Positions 48,264 through 59,820 are shown, counted from the first letter of the stretch. The stretch: DNA of 64,000 bases from Voacanga thouarsii (GCA_026120185.1 JANUWF010002273.1:603001-667000); one strand, 5' to 3'. Made by a program: numbers and translations. Notes: generated from the letters alone by a model not told the origin.

Positions 48264-49825
48264 ACTCAATGATGGAAAAGTATGTAATTAGACAAATATT
48301 CTTGAAAACATGACTATGAACCACTTAGCAATTATCACAATCAATTATTATCTTGGTCTCACAAAAGATTTAACAAAAACCCATTTTGTTTGCAATCCAT
48401 GGAATCACTATCTTTTAGTTAAATTAGAGAACATATTCTGTCTAGACTAATTTATCCAAAAGATGCATTAAAATCAATCTTCATATAAACTCCTATATTT
48501 TAGGTGATTTAAAACATGAAATTAGTCAACGAATCCATATTTTAGCAATCATCAACTAACATTTGATTACCAATGTTCTAGACAACTAACCTCTTTTTCA
48601 AGCAAGTTAAGAGATAACAAATATGAAATTAATTAACTTAAAACCATTATCAATATCTTTTTCAAACAAGTTAACAATAAGAATTAATTAATCAATTTCG
48701 TAATAAAACGAGTAATCAAATACCAAGAAAAAAAATTAATTAATCAAAAAATTAAATTAACTCAAAATCATAAATCTAAGAATAATATCTAAATATTATT
48801 AAAGAATTAAAATCATCATTGTTCAAGAAAAAGAAAACAAAGGAAAGAGATAAATACTCATAGACAAGTCTTTCAATTTCCAATGAAAACTCTTCAAAGA
48901 ATCAATACTCCTTGAGTAATTTCTCTAGAAAAAATATTGGTAATGCACTTTAAAAAAATATATCTAAGTCTCTATGTTGTGGTCCCCCTTTTTCTAAGGT
49001 AACTGGCCTTTATTTATAGGCTTACAATGTTCCTAAAAGAATCTAAGTAAAGAAGAAGTAATTTCCTAAAAATTCAAAACAAAAAAGGAAGTGTAATTTT
49101 CATAATTGAATTCTAAATAAAACAAAAGAGGCCACCGCCTTAATTTGTGCAATTGAGAATTGAAGCTCTTTTTGTCGTTTTGTGTTGAAGACATTGTTTT
49201 CGTTGAATTGAAATTGCTGAAATTGGCTACAATTTGAGCCACACCACTAAAGCCAACACAATTCCTTTTCTCTGTCTTGCATCGTCTCAATTGAGCTACC
49301 ATCGAGCCACACACTACTTCACTAAAGCCATCCGAAATCTGTTTCTTTCTTTCTCTTTGCATCGGCTCAATTAAGCTGCCAACTGAGCCAAGCCACCCAA
49401 AATTGTTCTTTCCCTCTTCTTGCTTTTGTCCTTTTGCTTTTCTTTCCTTAGCCCACCGAAATTCCTTCTTTTCCTCTTCTTGCTTTTGTCCTTGTTCGAG
49501 CTGTGACCGAGCCGCAAGCCATGGGTTCCTTTTCCTTTCCAATTTTCAATTGCACCTTCTCTGTTTTGTCTCATTTTTTTCCGCGTTCCTTTGTTCTTCC
49601 AGTAGAGGACTGGCGCCAGATTAATCTTTTTGGCCTAGTGCTGGGTCTGTACTGGAAAATTATACAATTAGCTCCAAATTTTGCCTATTTTTGTATAAAA
49701 TTACAGAAATTTATTTTTATAACGAAAATATCAAATAGGAAGGAATAAGACTATTTATTGTATTAAAAGTGTCTTAAATTAACCTCAAATAACTAGGAAA
49801 ATAACGATGATTTTAACCCCTATCA
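48003..49825 (-). repeat. 5' LTR of the Athila/Tat-like element
   Basis: 1823 bases. Includes a (TA)n tract at 48222-48260 that accounts for much of the length difference from its partner. Confidence 0.9.
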
Positions 49826-49830
49826 TCTAT

Positions 49831-50093
49831 CAAGTCTATAGAAAAGTCTTTTAGTATATAAAGGCTTCCAAACTCCTCAACCTTTCCTATGTAGGACTCA
49901 TATCTAATATGAGCTCTCAAAATGGTTAAACACCCAACTTTAATGACATTTAATTATGGATTTCCACCATGAAAATGGCTTCTACTATAATCAAAACAAT
50001 CTTTAACATGTCAAGAACAACCCTCATTAATTGTTTTAGACTAACAAATCATGAGTTAAAAGTTATTAACTCCTACAGTTACCATTTTCAACA
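49831..50093 (-). repeat. 5' LTR of the old element, right piece
   Basis: Continues the LTR after the nested element and one copy of tctat. It aligns with 42284-42549. Confidence 0.82.
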
Positions 50094-50098
50094 GTACT

Positions 50099-50348
50099 TG
50101 TTCAACACTACAACTGTTTCCAAAAAAGAGCACAAGTTACTCATACAAAAAAAAAAAAAAAAGGAGAAAAACAAACCATACAAACCTACCAACAAATCTT
50201 TATACAATGCAGAAGCCAAATTCTAGAATACGAGACACTTTCAAAACTTTGTTCATAAATCAATTTGATCACGAGAATAATACATGAGATAAACCTTAAG
50301 TTAAATTTTCAGCCATTCCTTATTATGAGTGCCATGACCAAGCTGGCC
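50099..50348. other. Short host segment between elements
   Basis: No ORF. Contains an A run (about 50146-50161). It once joined 41493 directly before the old element inserted at gtact. Confidence 0.5.
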
Positions 50349-50780
50349 CGCTACAAAAATTTGACTAATTTGCAACTAACATTTCCATCGGTAATCGGTT
50401 GCTGATAAATATTCAATGACGAAACATCGGAAGCCGCTATTTTGAAGGTCACTAAATAAGAAATCAATCGGTTAGTAATTAGCAACCGCAACTCCGTTGC
50501 TACTTAAGTCGCAAATAAAGCAAAAAAAAAAAAATCATTTTTTTGGGAAAAATAAATAACGATATCGGTTGGTAATTAGTGTTGAGTGTACCTTCAAACG
50601 ACAAAGTCGATTGCAAAATTAGCAACAAAACATTAAAATTGGTCGCTATCGGTCGCTAATTAGCTACCGAATATAATTTTTATGTCGTTCATCAGTGACC
50701 GATATTATGTGTCAATCACTGATTAGAGTGACCGAAATTATCGATCACTATTTTATTTATTAATTTTATAAAAACTAATT
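50349..50780. repeat. Subterminal repeat array of the third CACTA subfamily
   Basis: Units such as AATCGGTTGCTGAT, GGTCGCTAATTAGC and AGCAACCGC occur in both orientations. The same unit type occurs at 34571-35012. Confidence 0.75.
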
Positions 50781-50977
50781 ATCCTTATTAAAATTAAATA
50801 AAATATAAAACAATTATCCTGTGAATAGTAAAAACAATTATCACTACTATAAAACAATTACATAAATAATTTTAACTAAAATTACATAACAAATATCCTT
50901 AAATAGTAAATAAAATTAACTACAATAATTATGTATTCGAAATTATTTATAACATAAACATGCTAAGAACATGCATC
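50781..50977 (-). other. 3' untranslated stretch of the CACTA gene
   Basis: AT-rich. Holds the stop codon (50963-50965) and the left copy of gcatc (50973-50977). Confidence 0.5.
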
Positions 50978-52769
50978 TGATGGGCTTAAGAAAGGAAAAC
51001 ACAGAGCACACAACGGAAGCAAAAAGCCAAAAACTGGAAAAATTGAAGAACTGGAGAACCCGAACAGAGCCGGCGCTGGCTCTGATAGCCTCAACTGGCG
51101 CCGGTCGTGCTCTGGCGGGACTTCGAGGTTAAAAATTTCTAACCTTTTCTTCTTGTTCTCAAAGATGGCTGGACCGGAATGTGTGCAACCGGGGTAGATG
51201 TGTTGGTGGAAGCCTTTGGTGCAATTCCTACAAGCCTCCTACTCCGTCTTTGCATGTAGGTGAACGCCAAACTCTCGATCTTCCAGTATATGACCTGCCT
51301 AATTCCATTTGATGAACAACTCACAGACTAAGGAATATTTTCTGGAGAGAGAGAGAGAGAGACTTCTGGTTTTTCACAGAGAAGAAGCCGTGAAAACAAC
51401 GTTATGTCTAATCCTCCTATTTAATCTAAATAAAACCCTAGGCTAAACTGGACTAGCCCATTGGACTCTTAGTTTAGCCTTTTGAACTTAATTAATTATT
51501 CTAATTAGAACTAAATAATTAGCCCAATTAAAAATTAATTTTTTAGCCCAAATAAACTAGTCCAATAAATAAGCCTATATTGTTTAGTCTCAGGTTAATC
51601 TTTAATTATTCAAACTCGGCCAAAGCCCTGAATAATTAATTAATCCACCAAACTAATTTAATTAATTCTCTCTCTCCATGGACCTTTATTTTATTCTAGC
51701 TCAATAATTAAATCAGACTACTTAAATAAAATAAATTTTATTTAACTTGATTTAAGACCAATTCCTTAGCCTGTGTTTAATTAGGACCACGATTTATATT
51801 GGGGACCAAAAGACACACCGCTCGGCTACTAAAATGACCAAAATATCCTTACCATATAAATAGCTGTATTTTACATTTGAAATATTTCCTAATATCACCA
51901 TAAGAAAATATTGACCCCAAGAACAGTGCTACGTTAGCAAAGTTTCTGACCTACATGTGTAATGACTAAAATACCTTTCTATATATCGCCATTTAGAGAG
52001 GAAGAAATGTATTAACACCTCTCTAAATGACATCTACCATCCTTAGGCTTCTAGTCCAATGATCCACGACTTCCTGGATTGTTTTCGCTTTCCAAGGAAG
52101 CTACCCTAAAGTAAACATCCAAGTCATGTTTCCTAGAGCCCTAGATATTTAGATCATTCAAACAACCACAAGGGGCGATATAGTATAGAAATTATCTTGT
52201 ACAAGTCTGTCTTAACTAACTAGTCACACATACCCAACATGCAAATATATTGGTCCTACAATAGAACCTAAACTATAGTATATCAAAGTACATGTTTCCA
52301 GCTTCGTCAGACCACCAACTCATACTTAACTCGTAGAGTACTAGTCCACGTGTAGCAGTAGTAGTCTAGGTTTCTACTATATAATACTTTTAGAAACCAT
52401 TACTACAGGTCCTATTCTACGTATTCGAAATACGTTTATGTCATGAAGTGAGTCGACTACTCACTGGCTAAAGATAAGCCATTCTCCATTTGGAATTCAT
52501 AACATAATAACCTAAATATGATGAGATTCCCATTTTTATCAATTGGTTAAGAACGAATGTTTATGTGTTAAGTAACCCGTGATCCATACCTTACTGTGAA
52601 AGATCACCATTCACATGGACCACTTACTTAAATACAATGGGTCTTTTTCAAACGTAATTGTACACAAATAAAATATAAATTCACAAATAATTTCTAAAAA
52701 TAAATTCTTTTATTAAAACATTCAATATTTTTATCAGAAACCTCGTCTAAGAGGGCATAGTTCCCAACA
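50978..52769 (-). repeat. Solo LTR of the same copia-like family (copy 2)
   Basis: 1792 bases, TGATGGGC to TTCCCAACA, flanked by gcatc (50973-50977 and 52770-52774). On the minus strand it starts TGTTGGGAACTATGCC. Homologous to 36940-38758. Near its left end (51070-51115) it has the GC-rich pair GCCGGCGCTGGC and CTGGCGCCGG. It is inserted in the coding end of a CACTA transposase gene. A (GA)n tract lies near 51344-51362. Confidence 0.9.
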
Positions 52770-53008
52770 GCATCATCAACAGAATCATCTGGGATGTCAC
52801 CATCTAGATCTTCCGGTAGTGCTGGTGAAGGTGCTGCAGGTGGTGGTATTGGTGGATGTGAAAATCCAATATGCACAACCATACCTTTTATGAATGAGTG
52901 CAAACAAGCAATATACTGACCTTTCTCTTGTAATCTCTATTCCACCCGTTCTAACTTCTTCTACAACTTAACCTACGTATGTGAACTCGAAGACTCACCA
53001 TGAGAGTA
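52770..53008 (-). pseudogene. C-terminal end of a plant En/Spm-type transposase gene
   Basis: From 53008 downward the frame reads SHGESSSSHT, TAG, VKL, TAG, KKLERVE, TAG, RLQEKGQYIACLHSFIKGM. It then reads HIGFSHPPIPPPAAPSPALP and EDLDGDIPDDSVDDA. Across the solo LTR, using one copy of gcatc, it ends CS and TAG at 50963-50965. Ser-rich SHT, a short coiled coil (LERVEQRLQ type) and a Pro-rich then acidic tail are the usual end of the plant Ptta/En/Spm transposase family. All three stops are at positions where Gln (CAG) fits the coiled-coil pattern. The gene is dead and its 5' part lies outside the window. Confidence 0.68.
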
Positions 53009-53261
53009 TGTGAAACCCCAACTAAAATCAACCTTAGAGTAAGGGGGTCGGGATGCATATCATATTTTTTTTGCATGCATAAATATATTTTTGTATGATT
53101 TTAGGTGCATTGGATATGTGATTTGTAGTCTAGATGGCTTAATTGTGCTTATTGAGTAAGAATGGCAAAATGGTAATTTTTCTTGAGGTGAAAATAGGGA
53201 GATAGCTTGAGGGTTAAATAGAAAAAATATTTGGGAGAGAAAATAAGAACAAGAGTTGTTG

Positions 53262-53315
53262 TGGTTTAGTGGTTAGAGCTTTGGAATAAATTCTTGAGGT
53301 CTTGAGTTCAAATTC
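53262..53315 (+). promoter_or_regulatory. tRNA-like Pol III A-box/B-box pair in the LTR
   Basis: TGGTTTAGTGG (53262-53272) fits the A-box consensus TRGYNNARNNG exactly. GTTCAAATTC (53306-53315) is close to the B-box GWTCRANNC. They are about 40 bases apart, as in tRNA genes and tRNA-derived SINEs. The same pair is present at 10477-10530 and 62983-63036. Promoter activity is only inferred. Confidence 0.5.
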
Positions 53316-54912
53316 CATCATTGGAGTTTTAGCATAATTAAATTTTATTTTTGTATAGGAAAGCTATATTTCGGCCCTTACATGCTTTAGGGAAGAGTAG
53401 GAGTGTTGTCTTAGGGGAGACATGATAAGAATGTCCTAATCCTACTCTTGTGCTCTACAAAAATTTCTAAGAGATTCCTATCCTTCTTGATCCCTAGCTC
53501 TCCTTACTTCTTAATCAATTAGATTGTTCCATTTACCTAAGCCAATTTTATTTTCAGAAAATTCCAGCAAAGTTCAGTGGCATTGAAGGTTCGAAAATGT
53601 CTAAGTGTGAGGTATTTTATTGACCGAAAATGGGGAAGAGTTATGGAAGGTTCCTAAGAGAATTAACCTCCATAGTTGAACCTTCAAAACTCCAACCTAG
53701 TTGTGTCATCTTCTTCATGTAGTAAATTAAAAAATTTTCAAGCTTCTTGATAAGTCCAATTGTCAAAATTCTTAGCCATCTTTCCCTCCCAGATGCTGCC
53801 AGAAAAATGACCAATTTACTCAGCTTGAAGGCTGAAAATTCCAGCCAAAACCGAGCTGCACAAAAACTGTGCAAACCAGGAAAATTTTCTAGTCAGTTTC
53901 GTAGCTTGGTGAGCCAAAAACCAAGCTGTTTCTTCCAGCTTTTTAACCAGCAATTCAACCTTATTTTTCCACCATAAAGAAGGCTGGAAACCAGCCTTAA
54001 AGGACCCTCCAATGGCCCTTCAAACCTTCTGTAAGCTGACTGAAATATGGCAGAAAAATCAGCCTAGAAATTCCAGCAAGCCTTGCGAAAAAACTGATCA
54101 GAATTTCCAGCTATGTTCCTTCTTCACCCTTATCTGAAACTTCCTCCATTTTTCTGTACAAACACACCTTGATCAGCCATGAACTGAACTCCAGCATCCT
54201 CACCATTTTTTTGCACGAAAAACAACTCCATGGCTGCTCCTAAAATCTCTCCATCAATCACTCCAATCAAGCCATCAGTTGGAGTCCATAATTGCAGCAA
54301 GATATTTCCGCAAGCTACCATAGATTAACTCTCAAACAACCAGAAAATTCCTTCACCATGGTACACCATATTTCAACCACTCTAAAGCTCCTTCAAACAT
54401 CATTCATCCCAGCAAAAACCCCAACCAATCAGCCAGCCATTGAAGCTTCCAAAAGCTCTCCATCAACCAAGATCTCCTTACCATATTTGTTTCCAAAATT
54501 GATTCCCAAAACTATTCTTTTTGAATTTCAAACAACCAACTTTCCTTTTCCTTCCAAATCTAAAAATCCAATTACCAAAACCTTCCAAACAATTCGGCCA
54601 CCCTTTCCCCATAGAATTTTGGCCAGCTCTCTCTATTCTCTTCATTCTCTTCAAACTTCCAAGAACACCTACTACCATTCTCACACCTAAGGCCATTCAA
54701 AACCACTTCAATCTTCTTCAAAAACTCCAGATTATACCTACTCATTCTAGTGAGTTCATTCCTGCAATTTTTAACATCAAACACAGAAATCAAAGCCTCA
54801 CTTTTGGATCAAAAACGAGAATTTTCTTGAAGGCTCAAGAATATCTTCAAGGTAAGCATGAACAATCATCTCCATCTTTTTCCATCTTCAACTTTAATGA
54901 GTATATACTAAT

Positions 54913-55030
<118 letters not shown>

Positions 55031-57338
55031 CTGAATGGTTACTCCAACCATGGCTATGTTTCCTTCTTCCTCCTTGGACGAATCAAGCTATCCACGTGAG
55101 AGGATTCTTTCGAAACTACTTTAAGGTAGTCATCATTCAAGTAAGTCTCTCCAATCTCCTCTTAAAAATTTTAGGTTAATGTCTCTTGGATGTAGTGGGA
55201 TGAGGATGGGATGTATTTGGAGATTGATTATGTGTTTTGTGATGGAGTTGGGATTGAAGCATGAAAAAGAATGTGTTTGTATGATGAAGTTGGGATTGAT
55301 GCATGAGTTGATTTGTCTTGGTTGAATGTATGGCGTTTTAGGGTTTGTTGCATGTCTTCATGTCGTGAGTAGTATGAACTATGAATGATCAAGCATGTTA
55401 GAGATTATGTCACATTTGATGAATAGGGTTTATGTTCATGTATTCTTATTAAGGCCATGATTATAATTATGTTAGTAGAGTTGGATCATGTCTTGGTAGA
55501 TTTGGATCTATGTTTTTATTCATGATTTGGATGTTTTATTGATTGGTGTAGAGTGTATGTTCATGATTATGGTTAGCAATAGGAATTATAATCACGACTT
55601 TGTTATCCCTAAGCTAATTTTATTTTATCAATAAAATGATTAATACTATAAATTCTTCTAATAATTTCAAAAACCCTAGGGAAATGTGGATTAGGACTCT
55701 TATATAAAATAATGATATTTTAGTCAAATAAATGATAGCTTTTATTAAAGAAATAAAATATATAGATATTATATAGAATAATAATATCAAATAAAGCCTT
55801 TTATATAAATAATTATAATAGATAAAATATTCATTTTGTAAGTCTTATATTCATAAATACTAATAGAATTTATTTATTATCTTTTAATCAAAACATAATA
55901 AAATTTACTTGCTATTAATTTTATTTACCAATTATTTTCTAACCATTAGTTATTAAAAATCATTATTTTAAATAATATCATTTAGGACCTAGGACCCTTC
56001 ATCAAATAAACCCTAATTTATTTATAACAAGATTTAAACCTTCAACTTATTAGTAGCTAATTCACAAACCCTAGTTATTTTAATATCAAGCTAGATTTAT
56101 TTTATAAACCCTTTATTTATTATCTAACCTTAAAGCTTGGGACACTAGGATCATGATTGTGGTAAGTTGAACTAGAATTATTTGTGAAAGTGAATTTTAG
56201 TTTGAGTTTAATTATAGCTTATGTTTACCCCAGGCGGGGTCAGGTTAGCTTTTGGAGATCTTTATTTTATCTCAAGTAAAGGATCAGGTAAGCTCTTGCA
56301 TAAAACTTGTTTGTTGCAAAAAGTTATTATGGCAAGCTAAACCCGAAGTTTGTGAACACTGATTTGGTAAATGCAATTAGGGACTGATTTTTTTCTTATT
56401 TCAGTCAAACCTATTCTTTGAAAATCAACAAGCAATTTTATTTAAACACTAAACTGTTTCTAAAACTGACTTTGACAAAGATTTTGGAAACCCTTGATTG
56501 TCAGTTTCAAGTAAAGTTATGTTTTATCAGTTTTCTCCTAAGTGGGATAAATTACGTTGAGTACTCAATAAGGGTAGACTGATAGTACTAGTTTTGAAGA
56601 GCAAAAGTGAGTCTTCTGACAGGAGGTCACCTCCAGAAGATGAACTCAACTTAGAGAAACATCAGTACTACTTAGTCATGCCGGTCCGAGCTAGTAGGTT
56701 TCAATCATGTGGACTGTGTGTTGTTGGAATGGACAACTGGTTTTGTTTGGATGTAGAGAAGGAGGAGAATCTTACCCGGTAGACCGATCACCTACTTTTT
56801 TGTCAATCTGCATAAAGTGTGGCATTCTGATCGTTGTATGGTTATGGGTCCAACGTGTGGTAACCCATAGCCGCCCTTTCGAGTGGTTGATTTTATGGTA
56901 CCTGTATGGTTGGAAAAGCCAAAACACCACTCTTGCTTTTGAACTTTATTTATTGCTTGCCAGTATTTTTCTTATGAAGTTCTTACACCTTGCATTCATG
57001 AATTGTTTTTACTGAACACTTAAAGCACACACGAACTTACTGAGATTTTTATCTTATCACCCTTTTTACCATGATTTCAGGTTGATCCTACTGTGGAGAT
57101 GAATAGCTAGTTATTGCCTGTTTGGAAGATATTCTATTATTTAATTTATCTAATGCTTTGGGAGTTGAGAGTGGACAATTTTTATTTTGGATTTGTCTTG
57201 AATTTTTGAATTGTAATAAGTTTTAATTTTTGAAGTATTATTTTTTTTTATTGTGTGACCTAGTTATAAAGACCCCTTGTCCTTTGGATGGGGCGACATC
57301 CCCGACCCTGTTGGGCCTAGGTAGTGGGGTGTTACAAG

Positions 57339-57351
57339 TGGTATCAAAGCC
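57339..57351 (+). other. Tekay primer-binding site
   Basis: TGGTATCAAAGCC lies two bases after the LTR end. It differs from the iMet-complementary TGGTATCAGAGCC by one G to A change. Confidence 0.9.
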
Positions 57352-57433
57352 AAGGTTTAGGCAAATATTGATAGTGTATGTTCTATTTATTTAAGTTCAA
57401 ATCTTATCTAACCTATCTTGTTTATGTTGTAGG

Positions 57434-57897
57434 ATGGTTAGAATGCTTAGAACCGCGAGGAAGGGGCAGCAATAGCATCCTCCTATCCCTATCTACCCAG
57501 AAGACCTTCCAGTACCTCAGCCTGCTCCTTAACCAGTCATCCCTTTGGAAGATAGCAGTGATGATGAGGTCCCGATCCATGAGCCACCCCCAGTCCCAGT
57601 GATAGTATTAAGTTCTGACAGTGAAGATGAGGATGTAGCCGTGGAGCATGTTCCCACCCTCCTAATCCCATAGTGGATTTATCAGCAGATAGTGATGACT
57701 CGGGGGAAATAGATTATGAGTCTCCACCTAGGCCTTCTTTCATTCTTCCACCTAGTCGAGTTGAGCCCGAGGAGAGTTCTAGGCGACCCGAGAAGGACCC
57801 AATGGAGGGGTTTGCCTGTGGGGCTGGGATAGACTTCTCTAAGAACTCTGGGAGATAGTTGTATGAGGCTGATTTTGAGGATTTTGATGAAGACTAG
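57434..57897 (+). pseudogene. Acidic upstream ORF of the Tekay element with SIM-like motif
   Basis: From ATG 57434: MVRMLRTARKGQQ, TAG (57473), then IPIYPEDLPVPQPAP, EDSSDDEVPIHEPPPVPVIV, LSSDSEDEDVAVEH. After a stop and frameshift near 57670 it continues VDLSADSDDSGEIDYESPPR, ending with YEADFEDFDED and TAG (57895-57897). The stretch VIVLSSDSEDED has the form of a SUMO-interaction motif: hydrophobic V-I-V-L followed by Ser and acidic residues. The product is Pro- and acid-rich and has no gag or enzyme motif. It sits between the primer site and gag and could be the N-terminus of gag joined by splicing (an AG acceptor lies just before 58151) or a separate small protein. Confidence 0.5.
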
Positions 57898-58151
57898 AGG
57901 GCCGAGAGTTATTTTGATTAGGATGTTTATTTATTGTTTTTCGTAAACTTTTATGTTAAGGAATTTTATTTCTGTTTCTGTTAAAATTTCAAATTTATGC
58001 AAATCAAGATTTGACAAAGAATTTATGAGAAATTCTTTAGACAAAAACTTGCATCAGATTTCCTTTTACTTATATCTGACTGTGGATGCATGCTCAACTA
58101 AAATGATTTCATCATTGAATGCATAAACTTATCATTTGGGTGTGGTTTAGA
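57898..58151 (+). other. Spacer between upstream ORF and gag
   Basis: AT-rich with no ORF. Ends in a pyrimidine/T-rich stretch and ttag directly before AATGGCACC, compatible with a 3' splice site. A matching donor was not defined. Confidence 0.4.
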
Positions 58152-59237
58152 ATGGCACCCAAGCACTGTGTAGCTTCGTCAAGCAGAAGGATTCCGAAAA
58201 CAGAGCATGTGGCACTGGAGGTTGAGACGACCCAGATGCAATCACCCAACCGTGGTAATGGGAGTGAACCAGAGATGGGAATGGGGTCTGAAGCATCGGT
58301 TGATGTGTCGATGGTACAGGCATTCAGCAAGATGGCAGAAATTCTGCAAACCCTGACTGAACCGAGAAACCCCAAGGGAGAAAATGAGGTATTAGAGCGA
58401 TTTTTGAAGTTTTAGCCGCCCGTTTACTTGGGCGAAGCTGAGCAAGATCAGAAAGCAGAGCATTGGATCGAACAGATGGAAGATATATTTGCAACGCTCT
58501 AGTACATCGAGGAGCGGATGGTTAAATTTATGGCATTCCGTTTGAGAGGCCCAGCTCGGGCATGGTGGCAGCGGGTTCAAGACAACTGGGAGATGGTTGA
58601 TCAAGAATGGACGTGGTCCAACTTTGTTGAAGCCTTCAGGATTGAGTACATCCCTCAGTGGATAGTGGAAAATCGGGAGGACGAATTTCAGAATTTGAAG
58701 CAGGGGGGAATGTCAGTGGCCCAGTACGCAGCACGGTTCACCCATCTGTCAAAGTACTGCAAGAGACTGGTGGACACTGAGCAGAATAGGACAAAGCAGT
58801 TTGTTAAAGGACTGAGGCCGGAATTGAGGAGGGCGTTGGCACCTTCTCCACCAACGACCTATTCAGGGGCCGTAGACGTAGTTACCAGGACTGAGAATAA
58901 GGACTGCAACAGGATGGCGGCAAGGCCTTTCCAACCGCCAAGGCAACCCCAAGGACACTTCCCGAGGCAACAACCTAATAAGCGACCCGCCAATTAGCAG
59001 TGGAAAAACCGGGGAAAGCAAGCCCGGACTGCACCAATTGGACCTGCTCAGAACTTTCCATTATGTCGGCAATGTGGGAAAAGAGGCCACACAGAGAAGA
59101 ACTATTGGTCCAAAGGAGGAGAGCAGAAATGTTATCACTGCGGTGACCCGAACCACCTGTGGAATGCCTGCCCTAAGCTGCATCGAGTCGGGCAAGGGAA
59201 TCTGGCTCAGAATCTGGGACCCAACAGAGCCAATGCC
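58152..59237 (+). pseudogene. Tekay gag (decayed)
   Basis: Starts at ATG 58152 (MAPKHCVASSSRRI). The retrotransposon gag domain is seen as EHWIEQMEDIFATL, FMAFRLRGPARAWWQRVQD, FRIEYIPQWIVENREDEFQN, LKQGGMSVAQYAARFTHLSK and FVKGLRPELRRALAP. Two zinc knuckles follow. The first, CRQCGKRGHTEKNY (about 59063-59105), has its last Cys changed to Tyr. The second, CYHCGDPNHLWNAC, is intact. In-frame TAG stops lie at 58413, 58500 and 58995, all at places where Gln is expected. Gag forms the particle and binds element RNA. Confidence 0.92.
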
Positions 59238-59820
59238 ATGGGAGCATCTGGGAGTGGAGCACCGAAGCCTCAAATGAAGGCCAAGGTATTCGCTCTCAAT
59301 AGAGAGGAGGTTGGGACCGATGCAGCAGTAGTGGAAGGTACGTTTACTATCCAAGGACGTTCCATTAATGTATTGATAGATCCTGGCTCTACCCATTCCT
59401 ATTTAAACAAGATCTGTACATGTCATTTGGGTTGTGATGGAGTAGAGTTACCTATTACCTTATTGGTAAGTACACCATTGGGGAAGATGGTGCAAGCAGA
59501 TTGATACGTGCGAAACTATAAAACTGATGTGGGGAAAGAAAGTTTGGAGGGAGATTTGATAGTATTGGACATTGAGGATTATGATTTAATATTAAGAATG
59601 GATTAGCTAGCCAAGCATGGGGTTAGGGTAGACTGTAAGAATAAATCAGTCCAGTTTGTTAGACAGGGTTGTGATGTGTTGGAATTCGATGGCAAGAGGG
59701 TAAAGGAATTAAAGTATTTGATAGCGAGGGCTAAGGCCCGGAAATTACTGAAGCAAGGATGTCAAGGGTACCTGGCTTACGTGATAAACAAGTCGAAGGA
59801 CCAGTGCACTCTGGAGGACA
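59238..59820 (+). pseudogene. Tekay protease region (decayed)
   Basis: In frame with gag. KAKVFALNREE leads into GTFTIQGRSINVLIDPGSTH, the aspartic-protease active-site block (D-P-G-S/A-T), with the usual SYLN following. Further on come LEGDLIVLDIEDYDLILRMD, a TAG (59604) where Trp is usual, and LAKHGVRVDC. A TGA at 59502 also interrupts. The protease cleaves the gag-pol polyprotein. Confidence 0.9.

Larger units (their letters stand above)
43674..49825 (-). mobile_element. Athila/Tat-like non-autonomous LTR element, 6.15 kb
   Basis: LTRs 43674-45465 and 48003-49825 start TGATGCG and end CCTATCA, flanked by tctat (43669-43673 and 49826-49830). On the minus strand the primer site after the 5' LTR is a degenerate complement of tRNA-Asp. 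The polypurine tract beside the 3' LTR reads AAGTGTGGGGGTAT, the form usual in Athila and Tat/Ogre lineages. The 2.5-kb interior has no gag or pol. It is therefore a large non-autonomous derivative that would depend on proteins from a relative. Confidence 0.87.
41499..50093 (-). mobile_element. Old, internally deleted LTR retrotransposon split by another element
   Basis: The ends TGTTAGAAATAC (41499) and TTTTCAACA (50093) are flanked by gtact (41494-41498 and 50094-50098). Two LTR copies are recognised: 41499-42549, and 43115-43673 continued at 49831-50093. The minus-strand orientation is inferred from a polypurine-like GGATTTGTGGGGGAT (complement of 42550-42564) next to the left LTR. About 560 bases of internal sequence remain and no coding region is seen. 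The right LTR lacks the part matching 41499-41750, so a deletion removed its end and the primer site. Probably Ty1/copia, not proven. Confidence 0.75.
50349..53008 (-). mobile_element. CACTA element, 3' part, interrupted and continuing beyond the window
   Basis: The left terminus CGCTACAAAAATTTG is one change from CACTACAAAAA. Subterminal repeats follow to about 50780, and after a short untranslated stretch the 3' end of a transposase-type gene is read on the minus strand. Two later insertions cut it: a solo LTR (50978-52769) and the Tekay element from 53009. The rest should reappear on the far side of the Tekay element, outside this window. Confidence 0.72.

Noticed and set aside
49066..49542. 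158-codon Lys/Glu-rich minus-strand ORF
   Set aside because: It lies in the LTR and is built from tandem LTR subrepeats (KKREKQKDKSKKRE type). The partner LTR breaks the frame, so it is composition-driven.
59038..59396. Two ORFs over the gag zinc-knuckle region in other frames
   Set aside because: The true frame carries both zinc knuckles and runs into protease. These are shadows.
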